A DNA stretch of 41,379 nucleotides from Streptomyces sp. A012304 (lineage in GTDB: Bacteria; Actinomycetota; Actinomycetes; Streptomycetales; Streptomycetaceae). The translations under genes and the position numbers were made by a program. The notes under the pieces are model-generated. The model was not told the origin of the DNA. It searched no databases and worked only from the letters and a program-made list of their open reading frames with translations. Positions 7,982-15,655 of the stretch are shown piece by piece. The first letter of the stretch is position 1, and every line of letters starts with the position of its first letter. Where the stretch lies: assembly GCF_026008495.1 (NCBI RefSeq), contig NZ_BQUN01000198.1, positions 1 through 41,379 of the forward strand, read 5' to 3'.

Positions 7982-8076
7982 GACCGAACTTCCTACCCAG
8001 AATGACCTGGGCGAGGTTCAGAGGGTCTGCGGCCCGGTGCCGCACTCTCAGCGCTGTGGCGCTCCCCTGTCGGAAT
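7982..8076 (-). promoter_or_regulatory. TPP riboswitch (THI element)
   Basis: The minus-strand leader reads AGGGGAGC, then CTGAGAGTGCGG with CCGCAGACCC, TGAACCT, and CCAGGTCATTCTGGGTAGGAAG. These are the hallmark blocks of the THI box: the pyrimidine-sensing CUGAGA helix and the GAACCU...GGGU...GGA pyrophosphate arm. CCGA and TCGG at the edges can close the P1 stem. It sits upstream of the thiamine transporter operon and should lower its expression when TPP is plentiful. Confidence 0.93.
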
Positions 8077-8105
8077 ACGAAGATATGAAGTTGTCCGGGA
8101 TCAGA

Positions 8106-9212
8106 CTACCGCTCGGTGGCGGCGAGCTGACCACAGGCTCCGTCGATCTCCTGGCCACGGGTGTCCCGGATCGTGACGGGCACACCATGCGCGGCGATGG
8201 CCTCGACGAACGCCTTCTCGTCCTCGGGCCGCGAGGCGGTCCACTTCGAGCCGGGCGTCGGGTTCAGCGGGATCAGGTTCACATGCACCGGCCGCCCCTT
8301 GAGCAGCCGCCCGAGGCGGTCCCCCCGCCACGCCTGGTCGTTGATGTCGCGGATCAGGGCGTACTCGATGGACAGCCGCCGACCGGACTTCTCGGCGTAC
8401 TCGAACCCGGCGTCGAGCACCTCGCGCACCTTCCACCGCGTGTTCACGGGGACGAGCGTGTCGCGCAGCTCGTCGTCGGGGGCGTGCAGCGAGATGGCGA
8501 GACGGCACTTGAAGCCCTCGTCGGAGAACCGGTGGATGGCCGGCACCAGCCCGACCGTCGACACGGTGATCCCGCGCTGCGACAGCCCGAGGCCGTCCGG
8601 CGTGGGGTCGGTCAGCGCGCGGATCGCGCCGACGACCCGCTTGTAGTTGGCGAGGGGCTCCCCCATCCCCATGAACACGATGTTGGACAGCCGCGCGGGC
8701 CCACCGGGAACCTCCCCGTCCCGCAGCGCCCGCATCCCGTCGACGATCTGATGCACGATCTCGGCGGTGGACAGGTTCCGGTCCAGGCCCGCCTGCCCGG
8801 TCGCGCAGAACGGGCAGTTCATCCCGCACCCGGCCTGCGAGCTGATGCACATCGTCACCCGGTCCGGATACCGCATGAGCACCGACTCGACCAGCGTCCC
8901 GTCGAACAGCCGCCACAGCGTCTTGCGGGTGGTGCCCTGGTCGGTCGACAGATGCCGCACGACCGTCATCAGCTCGGGCAGCAACGCCTCCCGCAACTTC
9001 TCACGCGCCCCGGCGGGAATGTCGGTCCACTCCGCCGGATCATGCGCGAACCGCGCGAAGTAGTGCTGCGACAGCTGCTTCGCCCGAAACGGCTTCTCAC
9101 CGATCCCCGCCACCGCCTCCTTCCGCTCGGCGGGCGAGAGATCGGCAAGATGCCGCGGCGGCTTCTGAGCTCCGCGGGGGGCGACGAAAGTAAGTTCTCC
9201 GGGCTTAGGCAT
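8106..9212 (-). CDS. rlmN: 23S rRNA (adenine2503-C2)/tRNA (adenine37-C2) methyltransferase RlmN
   Basis: The product is 368 residues, the usual family length. The radical-SAM cluster motif CGMNCPFC places three iron-sulfur cysteines at about 129, 133 and 136. The two catalytic cysteines are visible: MCISSQAGC (Cys122) and GACGQ (Cys360, eight residues from the end). Other landmarks are FMGMGEPLANY, STVGLVPAI, AISLHAP and EYALI. RlmN methylates C2 of A2503 in the peptidyl-transferase region and of A37 in some tRNAs, using two SAM and a 4Fe-4S cluster. ATG at 9212 follows GAGAGG. The gene stands immediately upstream of, but in the same orientation as, the thiamine operon, whose promoter must lie in the short gap or inside rlmN. 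Confidence 0.97.
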   Translation of the reverse strand: MPKPGELTFVAPRGAQKPPRHLADLSPAERKEAVAGIGEKPFRAKQLSQHYFARFAHDPAEWTDIPAGAREKLREALLPELMTVVRHLSTDQGTTRKTLWRLFDGTLVESVLMRYPDRVTMCISSQAGCGMNCPFCATGQAGLDRNLSTAEIVHQIVDGMRALRDGEVPGGPARLSNIVFMGMGEPLANYKRVVGAIRALTDPTPDGLGLSQRGITVSTVGLVPAIHRFSDEGFKCRLAISLHAPDDELRDTLVPVNTRWKVREVLDAGFEYAEKSGRRLSIEYALIRDINDQAWRGDRLGRLLKGRPVHVNLIPLNPTPGSKWTASRPEDEKAFVEAIAAHGVPVTIRDTRGQEIDGACGQLAATER

Positions 9213-9236
9213 GGCCTCTCAAGTGTCGCAGATCGT

Positions 9237-9698
9237 TCACGGTGTCCCGATGCCGCCGCCGTGTTCCAGTCGTTGCTTCAGCATCCGCTCGTTGTGCGGC
9301 AGCTCCTTGCGGAGCTGGGGCTTGACGACGAGGGGTACGAGGACCTTGCCGATGCCGTGGCCCTCCACGTCGACCTCCATGGTCACGCGGGAGCGGCGGC
9401 CGTCGTCGAGCGGGTCGATCTCGCCGTGGACATGGGGGCGGACGGGGCCGTCGATGCCCTGCATGCCCCAGGCGTGCGGCGGGTCGTACTCGGTGAACTG
9501 CATGGTCATCGGGATGTCCCGGCGGCCGACGTGACGGGTGATCCGTACCCGGGAGCCGACCCCGACCGGTCCCTCGTCGAGCCGTTCGGCCGAGACCGCG
9601 CTCGCCTGCCATTCAGGCAGGTGGGAGAAGTCGATGACGTAGGTCCAGACGTCGTCGGGTGTGCGGTCGACGTCGATCGATTCGCGGAAGTCGGACAT
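9237..9698 (-). CDS. SRPBCC-family (START-like/polyketide cyclase fold) protein
   Basis: The product is 153 residues, the usual size for a single SRPBCC domain. It begins SDFRESIDVDRTPDDVWTYVIDFSHLPEWQASA, the typical first strand plus helix-loop of the lipid-binding cup. The middle strands (VGSRVRITRHVGRRDIPMTMQFTEYDPPHAWG) and a long C-terminal helix (QLRKELPHNERMLKQRLE) follow. ATG at 9698 has AAGGGGG upstream; a frame opening at 9773 is longer but lacks fold support. The ligand is unknown. It lies 24 bases upstream of the rlmN start in the same orientation, so the two may be co-transcribed. Confidence 0.85.
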   Translation of the reverse strand: MSDFRESIDVDRTPDDVWTYVIDFSHLPEWQASAVSAERLDEGPVGVGSRVRITRHVGRRDIPMTMQFTEYDPPHAWGMQGIDGPVRPHVHGEIDPLDDGRRSRVTMEVDVEGHGIGKVLVPLVVKPQLRKELPHNERMLKQRLEHGGGIGTP

Positions 9699-9837
9699 GC
9701 TGTCGCCCCCTTCCAGGGGTCCCCCCTGTGAGGTCTCAGCAGAATCGTCCCACTCGTGCCCGCGCCGGGCCATCCGTACGGCGACGGGCCCCCGCCCCGG
9801 ACAGGGAGGAGGCCCGCGCGCGCAGCGTACGTACCGG

Positions 9838-11226
9838 TCAGCCGGAGCCCACGAACAGCACCAGCAGCAGCCACACCACCGGAGCCGTCGGCAGCAGTGA
9901 GTCCAGGCGGTCCATGATGCCGCCGTGGCCCGGGAGCAGGGTGCCCATGTCCTTGATGCCCAGGTCCCGCTTGATCATCGACTCGCCGAGATCGCCGAGC
10001 GTGGCGCTGACCGCGACGGCGACGCCCAGCAGCAGGCCCTGCCACCAGGTGCCGTCCTCGATCAGGAACTGCACGCACAGCGCGCCCGCGACCATCGCGA
10101 ACGCGACCGCGCCGAGCAGCCCCTCACGGGTCTTGCCGGGGCTGATGCGCGGCGCGAGCTTGTGCCTGCCGAAGCGCCAGCCGACGGCGTACGCGCCGGT
10201 GTCGCTGACGACCGTCAGGAGCAGGAACGTCAGCACACGCCAGTGCCCGTCGTCGGCGGTGAGCATCATCGCCACGAACGTGGCCAGGAACGGGACGTAG
10301 AAGGCCGCGAAGAGGCCGGCCGTGACGTCCTTGAGGTAGCCCTCCGGCGGTTCCGTCATCCGCCAGACCAGCACCGCCAGCGCCGTCAGGGCCATGGCGA
10401 CCCAGGCGCCCTCGGCACCCCGGACATATCCGGCGACGACCATCGCCGCACCGCCCAGCGCGAGCGGCACGAGCGGCGCCTTGATGTCCTTGCGTTCCTG
10501 GAGCCGGCTGGTCAGCTCCCACAGGCCGACGACCACCGCGACCGCTATCACGCCGACGAACACGGCCTTGACGACGAACAGCGACGCGACGATCACCGCA
10601 CCGAGCCCGACCCCAACGCCTATGGCGGCGCCCAGGTCACGGCCCGCGCTCTTCTTCTGCGGTGCGGGCACCGGCTGCGGGGCGTCGGGCATGGGCTCCG
10701 GATTCTGCGGCACCGCCGCAGGGGGCTGCGCCGACGGGGTCTCGTCGCGGTTCGTCTCACCGCGGTCGGTCTCACCGCGGTACGTCTCGTGACCGTACGT
10801 CTGTTCGCCGTACGCCTCACGGCCGTACGTCTCACGACCGTATGTCTCACGGCCGTGTGTCGCACGACCGTGCGTCCGGTCGTCGTACGTCTCACGACCG
10901 TACGTCGGGTGGCCGTGGGACGAGTGGCCGTAGGAGTCGTCACCGCGGTGGGTGCCGCCTCGGTGGCTGTCGTCTCGGTGGGTCTCGTCTCGGAACAGGG
11001 GGCCGCCCGGCCGAGCGGCCCCCCGGTCGCCATCCTGGTGTCCGCCGTGAGCGGGTACGTCGGGGACGATGGACATGGGGCGAGTCTGCTGCGCCTCAGG
11101 CGCATCGTACGCGGGACCCGCCGGGGCAGCCCCCTGGACAGGCCCTCGGTCGGTGGGCCCCCAGTACCCGGCCGGTGCACCCTGTGAACCGGCTTGTGGC
11201 GGAGCGCCCCAGGAAGAGTCGTTCAT
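9838..11226 (-). CDS. cdsA: Phosphatidate cytidylyltransferase with repeat-rich N-terminal extension
   Basis: The product is 462 residues. The C-terminal ~270 residues are a normal polytopic CdsA with the signature SMIKRDLGIKDMGTLLPGHG and following residues at 416-442. It makes CDP-diacylglycerol from CTP and phosphatidate in the membrane. The first ~195 residues are cytoplasmic, disordered and unusual: a Pro/Gly/Gln start, then about 85 residues of His/Tyr/Arg/Glu-rich five-residue repeats (GRETY-like), then a Pro-rich linker before the first helix. ATG at 11226 shares one base with the frr stop (TGATG), so the two genes are translationally coupled. CdsA of enteric bacteria lacks the extension. 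Its role is unknown; charge and Tyr/His content suggest a protein- or RNA-binding or condensing tail, which is inference. Confidence 0.93.
   Translation of the reverse strand: MNDSSWGAPPQAGSQGAPAGYWGPTDRGPVQGAAPAGPAYDAPEAQQTRPMSIVPDVPAHGGHQDGDRGAARPGGPLFRDETHRDDSHRGGTHRGDDSYGHSSHGHPTYGRETYDDRTHGRATHGRETYGRETYGREAYGEQTYGHETYRGETDRGETNRDETPSAQPPAAVPQNPEPMPDAPQPVPAPQKKSAGRDLGAAIGVGVGLGAVIVASLFVVKAVFVGVIAVAVVVGLWELTSRLQERKDIKAPLVPLALGGAAMVVAGYVRGAEGAWVAMALTALAVLVWRMTEPPEGYLKDVTAGLFAAFYVPFLATFVAMMLTADDGHWRVLTFLLLTVVSDTGAYAVGWRFGRHKLAPRISPGKTREGLLGAVAFAMVAGALCVQFLIEDGTWWQGLLLGVAVAVSATLGDLGESMIKRDLGIKDMGTLLPGHGGIMDRLDSLLPTAPVVWLLLVLFVGSG
10735..10992 (-). repeat. 15-bp coding tandem repeat in cdsA
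   Basis: On the plus strand, units close to GTACGTCTCACGGCC recur in register across the clearest part (about 10780-10915) and decay towards both ends. Each unit encodes a GRETY-like pentapeptide (residues about 79-164 of CdsA). Confidence 0.8.
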
Positions 11227-11783
11227 CAGACCTCGAGCAGCTCCGCTTCCTTGTGCTTCAGGAGCTCGTCCACCTGGGCGACGTACTTCGCGGTGGTGTC
11301 GTCGAGCTCCTTCTCCGCACGGCGGCCCTCGTCCTCACCGACCTCGCCGTCCTTGACGAGCTTGTCGATGGCGTCCTTGGCCTTGCGACGGACGGAGCGG
11401 ATGGACACCTTGGCGTCCTCGCCCTTGCCCTTGGCGACCTTGATGTACTCGCGGCGGCGCTCCTCGGTGAGCTCGGGGAACACCACCCGGATGATGTTGC
11501 CGTCGTTGCTCGGGTTGACGCCCAGGTCGGAGTCGCGGATCGCCTGCTCGATGTTGCGCAGCGCGCTCTTGTCGAACGGGGTCACGACCGCCATGCGCGG
11601 CTCCGGCACGGAGAACGAAGCCAGCTGGTTGATCGGCGTCGGCGCGCCGTAGTAGTCGGCCACGATCTTGTTGAACATCGCCGGGTGCGCACGACCGGTG
11701 CGGATCGCGGCGAAGTCCTCCTTGGCGACCACGACGGCCTTCTCCATCTTCTCCTCGGCCTCGAGGAGGGTCTCTTCGATCAC
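11226..11783 (-). CDS. frr: Ribosome recycling factor
   Basis: The product is 185 residues, the standard length, beginning IEETLLEAEEKMEKAV after a GTG start at 11783 that follows CAGGAG. The frame continues upstream for 38 more codons, but that part has no homology-like character. Diagnostic segments are AIRTGRAHPAMFNKI, YYGAPTPINQLASFSVPEPR, NDGNIIRVVFPELTEERRREYIK and the C-terminal helix pair. With EF-G it splits the post-termination ribosome. It lies downstream of pyrH with a 194-base gap that contains a short hairpin (GACCGG at 11940-11945 with CCGGTC at 11953-11958), and it overlaps cdsA by one base. Confidence 0.97.
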   Translation of the reverse strand: MIEETLLEAEEKMEKAVVVAKEDFAAIRTGRAHPAMFNKIVADYYGAPTPINQLASFSVPEPRMAVVTPFDKSALRNIEQAIRDSDLGVNPSNDGNIIRVVFPELTEERRREYIKVAKGKGEDAKVSIRSVRRKAKDAIDKLVKDGEVGEDEGRRAEKELDDTTAKYVAQVDELLKHKEAELLEV

Positions 11784-11977
11784 CACTTGCTCCTGCGTGT
11801 CTTGAGTAGGCCCGGCTGCGGTTCCTTGCGGGGGGCGGCGGCCGGCTGCGTCGCGTCTTCTTCCTGCACGGTTCCCGACCGGCAGGACATTGTCCATCCC
11901 CCGACCAGGGTCCGTCCCCCGGTCAGGTGTTGTCGTACGGACCGGGGAGTCTCCGGTCGAACCAGGGGTCCTACCGG

Positions 11978-12736
11978 TCAGGCCCGGCTGCCTTGGTCAC
12001 CCACAAGCGTGCCGATCTTCTCACCCTTGACGGCCCGCGCGATATTGCCCTCGGCCAGAAGCTCGAAGACGAGGATCGGGAGCTTGTTGTCGCGGCACAG
12101 CGTGATCGCGGTGGCGTCGGCGACCTTCAGCTCGCGCGTGATGACCTCGCCGTAGCCGAGGGAGTCGAACTTGACCGCCTCGGGGTTGGTCTTGGGGTCG
12201 GAGTCGTAGACCCCGTCGACGCCGTTCTTGCCCATCAGCAGCGCCTCGGCGTCGATCTCCAGGGCGCGCTGCGCGGCGGTGGTGTCGGTGGAGAAGTACG
12301 GCATGCCCATACCGGCGCCGAAGATGACCACGCGGCCCTTCTCCAGGTGGCGCACGGCGCGCAGCGGGATGTACGGCTCGGCGACCTGGCCCATGGTGAT
12401 GGCGGTCTGGACCCTGCTGTCGATGCCCTCCTTCTCCAGGAAGTCCTGGAGGGCGAGGCAGTTCATCACGGTGCCGAGCATGCCCATGTAGTCGGAGCGT
12501 GCCCGGTCCATGCCGCGTACCTGGAGTTCGGCGCCGCGGAAGAAGTTGCCGCCGCCGATGACGACCGCGATCTGCGCGCCGTCGCGCACGACGGCCGCGA
12601 TCTCGCGGGCGATCTTGTGCACCACGTCGGGGTCCACGCCCAGGCCGCCGCCACCGGAGAATGCCTCTCCGGACAGCTTCAGCAGGAACCGGCCGCGCAC
12701 TTTGCCGTCGTCGCTCTTCTGGGCCTTGGTCGTCAT
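11978..12736 (-). CDS. pyrH: Uridylate kinase
   Basis: The product is 252 residues from the ATG at 12736. The 39 extra upstream codons of the open frame are rejected because they run through a hairpin. Amino-acid-kinase motifs are present: RFLLKLSGEAF for phosphate binding, GGGNFFRG, DYMGMLGTVMNCLAL for the UMP site, TDTTAAQRALEI and KNGVDGVYDSDP. It phosphorylates UMP to UDP, is usually hexameric, and is regulated by GTP and UTP. It is part of rpsB-tsf-pyrH-frr-cdsA. Confidence 0.97.
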   Translation of the reverse strand: MTTKAQKSDDGKVRGRFLLKLSGEAFSGGGGLGVDPDVVHKIAREIAAVVRDGAQIAVVIGGGNFFRGAELQVRGMDRARSDYMGMLGTVMNCLALQDFLEKEGIDSRVQTAITMGQVAEPYIPLRAVRHLEKGRVVIFGAGMGMPYFSTDTTAAQRALEIDAEALLMGKNGVDGVYDSDPKTNPEAVKFDSLGYGEVITRELKVADATAITLCRDNKLPILVFELLAEGNIARAVKGEKIGTLVGDQGSRA

Positions 12737-12775
12737 GGGAGATCCCGCCTCTTTCATGTGGTGCACATGCGAAGA

Positions 12776-12825
12776 AGGCCATTGCCGGTGGGGTGTCGTT
12801 CGCATCCCATGCGCGGCAATGGCCT
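12776..12825 (-). terminator. Hairpin just upstream of pyrH (attenuator or terminator)
   Basis: A 12-bp perfect stem: AGGCCATTGCCG at 12776-12787 with CGGCAATGGCCT at 12814-12825, and a 26-base loop. On the transcript the stem is followed by TCTTC and lies 39 bases before the pyrH start, so it could regulate how much tsf transcript reaches pyrH. Confidence 0.55.
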
Positions 12826-12846
12826 CCTCGTCAGATCTGCTGTCGT

Positions 12847-12867
12847 CCGTCACACCATGGGTGACGG
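12847..12867 (-). terminator. Hairpin in the tsf-pyrH gap
   Basis: CCGTCAC at 12847-12853 pairs with GTGACGG at 12861-12867. The stem can be extended by ACGA/TCGT outside a bulge. It lies about 60 bases after the tsf stop. Confidence 0.45.
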
Positions 12868-12925
12868 CGTACCCGGACGACTGCTGTCGACCCTATCGGG
12901 GTCGGGCGTCCGTCGCGGTACGGAC

Positions 12926-13762
12926 TCAGATGCCGACCTTGATGCGCGCGAAGCGCTTCAGGGTGACACCGGCCTCGTCCAGGACCTTCTGGACGGACTT
13001 CTTGTTGTCGAGCGCGTACGGCTGGCCGAGCAGCGTGGCGTCCTTGAAGAAGCCGTTGAGGCGACCGTCGACGATCTTGGCGATCGCGGCCTCGGGCTTG
13101 CCCTCGGCGCGGGTGGTCTCCTCGGCGATGCGGCGCTCGGACTCGACGACCTCGGCCGGCACGTCCTCCTTGGAGAGGTACTTCGGCGCGAAGGCGGCGA
13201 TGTGCTGGGCGATGCCCTTGGCGACCTCGGCGTTCGGCTTGTCCAGCTCGACGAGGACACCGATCTGCGGGGGCAGGTCGGGCATCGTGCGGTGCATGTA
13301 CGCGAGCACGAAGCCGTCGGTGAACTGCGCGAAGCGGTCCAGGACGATCTTCTCGCCGAGGTTGGCGTTGGCCTCGTCCACGAACGCCTGGACGGTCTTG
13401 CCGGCCTCGATCTCGGAGCCGAGCAGGGCCTCGATGTCGGCCGGGGAGGTCTTGGCGACGTGCTCGGCGATGGCCGTGGCGACGCTCTGGAACTTCTCGC
13501 CCTTGGCGACGAAGTCCGTCTCGCACTTCAGCTCGACGAGGACGCCGGAGGAGTTGTCGTCGGCGATGATCGAGACCACGGCGCCGTTCTCGGCGGAGCG
13601 GCCCTCGCGCTTGGCGACGCCCTTCTGGCCCTTGATGCGGAGCGCCTCGACGGCCTTCTCGACGTTGCCCTCGGCCTCGTCCAGCGCCTTCTTGCAGTCC
13701 ATCATGCCGGCGCCGGTGAGCTCACGGAGCTTCTTGACGTCGGCGGCGGTGTAGTTCGCCAT
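12926..13762 (-). CDS. tsf: Elongation factor Ts
   Basis: The product is 278 residues with ANYTAADVKKLRELTGAGMMDCKKALDEAEGN at the N-terminus (UBA-like domain and the TGAGMMDCK signature) and KCETDFVAKGEKF in the core domain. The length matches other high-GC Gram-positive proteins. It exchanges GDP for GTP on EF-Tu. ATG at 13762 is the start; its ribosome site is weak. It is second in the rpsB operon, separated from rpsB by a strong hairpin. Confidence 0.98.
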   Translation of the reverse strand: MANYTAADVKKLRELTGAGMMDCKKALDEAEGNVEKAVEALRIKGQKGVAKREGRSAENGAVVSIIADDNSSGVLVELKCETDFVAKGEKFQSVATAIAEHVAKTSPADIEALLGSEIEAGKTVQAFVDEANANLGEKIVLDRFAQFTDGFVLAYMHRTMPDLPPQIGVLVELDKPNAEVAKGIAQHIAAFAPKYLSKEDVPAEVVESERRIAEETTRAEGKPEAAIAKIVDGRLNGFFKDATLLGQPYALDNKKSVQKVLDEAGVTLKRFARIKVGI

Positions 13763-13860
13763 GAGTCTTGAATCTTTCTCGAAGTCTGGAAGATCGAAGA
13801 TCTGCGGGGTGCGCTCCCATGGAGACGGGCAGCGCTGTCCTCCCGCCGACCTACGGGTGA

Positions 13861-13897
13861 ACGGCGGGAGCGGACTTCATGTCACCGCTCCCGCCGT
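13861..13897 (-). terminator. Strong hairpin between rpsB and tsf
   Basis: A perfect 13-bp stem, ACGGCGGGAGCGG at 13861-13873 with CCGCTCCCGCCGT at 13885-13897, and an 11-base loop. It lies 20 bases after the rpsB stop. Partial termination here would set the ratio of S2 to EF-Ts, an arrangement known in other bacteria. Confidence 0.7.
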
Positions 13898-13916
13898 CAC
13901 CACTGACGCTGACGGG

Positions 13917-14816
13917 TCAGGCCTGCTCGGCCTCGGCGGCCGGAGCCTCGGCGGCGGGGGCCTCGGCGGCCGGAGCCTCGGCGGGGGCCTCGGCAGCGGG
14001 CGTCTCGGCAGCGGCGTCGGCGGCCGGGGCCTCCTCGGCCTTCTTCTCGCCCTCGAGCAGGTCGCGCTCCCACTCGGCCAGCGGCTCGCCCGCGGCCTTC
14101 TCGCCCTTGCCCTCGGTGGCGACACCGGAGCGGGCGATGAGGCCCTCGGCGACGGCGTCGGCGATCACGCGGGTGAGCAGCGTGACGGAGCGGATCGCGT
14201 CGTCGTTGCCCGGGATCTTGTAGTCGACCTCGTCGGGGTCGCAGTTGGTGTCGAGGATGGCGACGACCGGGATGTTGAGCTTGCGGGCCTCGCCGACCGC
14301 GATGTGCTCCTTCTTGGTGTCCACGATCCAGACGGCGCTGGGCACCTTGGACATCTCGCGGATACCGCCGAGGGTCTTCTCCAGCTTGGCCTTCTCACGC
14401 GAGAGGACCAGGAGCTCCTTCTTGGTCAGACCGGACGCGGCGACGTCCTCGAAGTCGATCTGCTCGAGCTCCTTGAGGCGCTGCAGACGCTTGTAGACCG
14501 TGGAGAAGTTGGTGAGCATGCCGCCCAGCCAGCGCTGGTTGACGTAGGGCATGCCGACGCGGGTGGCCTGCTCGGCGATGGCCTCCTGCGCCTGCTTCTT
14601 CGTGCCGACGAACATGACCGTGCCGCCGTGGGCGACGGTCTCCTTGACGAACTCGTAGGCGCGGTCGATGTACGACAGCGACTGGAGCAGGTCGATGATG
14701 TAGATGCCGTTGCGCTCGGTGAAGATGAAGCGCTTCATCTTCGGGTTCCAGCGACGGGTCTGGTGACCGAAGTGGACGCCGCTCTCCAGCAGCTCCCGCA
14801 TCGTGACGACGGCCAT
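13917..14816 (-). CDS. rpsB: 30S ribosomal protein S2 with Ala/Glu/Pro-repeat tail
   Basis: The product is 299 residues. The core shows TMRELLESGVHFGHQTRRWNPKM, YIIDLLQSL, FVGTKKQAQEAI, RWLGGMLTN and PGNDDAIRS, all standard S2 landmarks. ATG at 14816 is preceded by AAGGAG, so the ~120 in-frame codons upstream are not coding. The last ~45 residues are a repeat of AEAPA-like pentads typical of actinobacterial S2 tails and probably disordered. It binds the 30S platform late in assembly. First gene of the rpsB-tsf-pyrH-frr-cdsA group. Confidence 0.98.
   Translation of the reverse strand: MAVVTMRELLESGVHFGHQTRRWNPKMKRFIFTERNGIYIIDLLQSLSYIDRAYEFVKETVAHGGTVMFVGTKKQAQEAIAEQATRVGMPYVNQRWLGGMLTNFSTVYKRLQRLKELEQIDFEDVAASGLTKKELLVLSREKAKLEKTLGGIREMSKVPSAVWIVDTKKEHIAVGEARKLNIPVVAILDTNCDPDEVDYKIPGNDDAIRSVTLLTRVIADAVAEGLIARSGVATEGKGEKAAGEPLAEWERDLLEGEKKAEEAPAADAAAETPAAEAPAEAPAAEAPAAEAPAAEAEQA
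13920..14036 (-). repeat. 15-bp coding repeat in the rpsB 3' end
   Basis: Units close to GCCTCGGCGGCCGGA (plus strand) recur and encode AEAPA pentads. Copies are imperfect. Confidence 0.65.
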
Positions 14817-14995
14817 GGCCGTTCTCCTTGAGTTTCTCGGTTGTGCCGCGGATGCCGGACGGCTTCCGCGCCTGACGCCCGCGGTGCGCCGAGCCACGAA
14901 GGACCGAGGGGCGCTGATACGTACGGACCGTTTCCGGTCCCCGTACCGGGGCGTGCGAAGTCGACCCGGTGACCCGGATCGCCAGAAGAAGTGTA
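14817..14995 (-). promoter_or_regulatory. rpsB promoter candidate and structured leader
   Basis: A TACACT hexamer at 14990-14995 (minus strand) could be the -10 box; no good -35 is seen. The ~165-base leader contains a stem capped by a GAAA tetraloop (GGACCG-GAAA-CGGTCC, about 14927-14942) and an adjacent overlapping CCCCG-GTA-CGGGG stem. Ribosomal-protein leaders often bind the protein for autoregulation, so this may be an S2-responsive leader, but that is inference. The opposite strand starts the M23 gene about 100 bases further right, so the region is a divergent promoter. Confidence 0.35.
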
Positions 14996-15091
14996 CGGGA
15001 CCGGCGGGGCACCGGGTGACGCCGCTGTCCACAACAGCCGGTTCGTCCACAGCTCCCGGCCATGATCGGGCGTTCCCGGGACGCTTGCGCC

Positions 15092-15655
15092 ATGTGCGTG
15101 AAGCGATACGCGGCCCTGTTCCTGACCCTCCTGCTCGCGTCGCCGGCCTCGGCGACCGGCGCGCCTTCGGCTCCTGTGCCGTCACCGGTCCCGGCGGTCG
15201 CCCGCTCCTGGCCGCTGGGGGTGCCGGGAGCCCGCCCGCCGGTGGTGCGGGCCTGGGACCCGCCGCCGACGGCGTACGCCCGTGGCCACCGGGGAGTGGA
15301 CCTGGCGGCCCCGGCCGGCGCCCCGGTACGCGCGGTGGCGGTGGGCCGGGTGTCCTTCGCGGGCCGGGTGGCGGGCAGGGGCGTGATCTCGGTGGAGCTG
15401 ACGGGGACGGGCACCCCGCCCCTGCGCACGACCTACGAGCCGGTACGACCGCTGCTGCGGAAGGGCGACGAGGTCACCCCGGGTCGGCTGATCGGCACCT
15501 TGGAGCCGACGGCCTCGCACTGCCGGACGACCTGCCTCCACTGGGGCCTGAGAAGAGCGGGCGCCTACCTGAACCCGCTCCTGCTCCTGCCTCCGTGGCT
15601 CCTGGACAGGGGGCCGTCGAGACTGCTGCCGGTACTGGGTGTCCCGCTGCCGTGA
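15092..15655 (+). CDS. Secreted M23-like (LytM fold) peptidase, possibly inactive
   Basis: The product is 187 residues from ATG at 15092; a start at 15062 would add ten residues before the signal peptide. A compact signal peptide (MCVKRY, hydrophobic core, cleavage near SASA at about 19-22) is followed by the LytM fold: GHRGVDLAAP gives the HxxxD zinc motif (His66, Asp70). The second motif, normally HxH, reads CLH (Cys148, His150), so the zinc ligand is kept but the first His is Cys. A nearby Cys144 could form a disulfide. Active members cut peptide cross-links in peptidoglycan. It is divergent from rpsB. Its 3' end is covered by a 64-bp duplication. Confidence 0.85.
   Translation: MCVKRYAALFLTLLLASPASATGAPSAPVPSPVPAVARSWPLGVPGARPPVVRAWDPPPTAYARGHRGVDLAAPAGAPVRAVAVGRVSFAGRVAGRGVISVELTGTGTPPLRTTYEPVRPLLRKGDEVTPGRLIGTLEPTASHCRTTCLHWGLRRAGAYLNPLLLLPPWLLDRGPSRLLPVLGVPLP

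Noticed and set aside
7980..9731. 583-residue plus-strand frame opposite rlmN
   Set aside because: It is antisense to the conserved rlmN gene and crosses the TPP riboswitch.
13761..14831. Plus-strand frame opposite rpsB
   Set aside because: Gly/Leu/Val-rich shadow of the rpsB gene and of its repeat tail.
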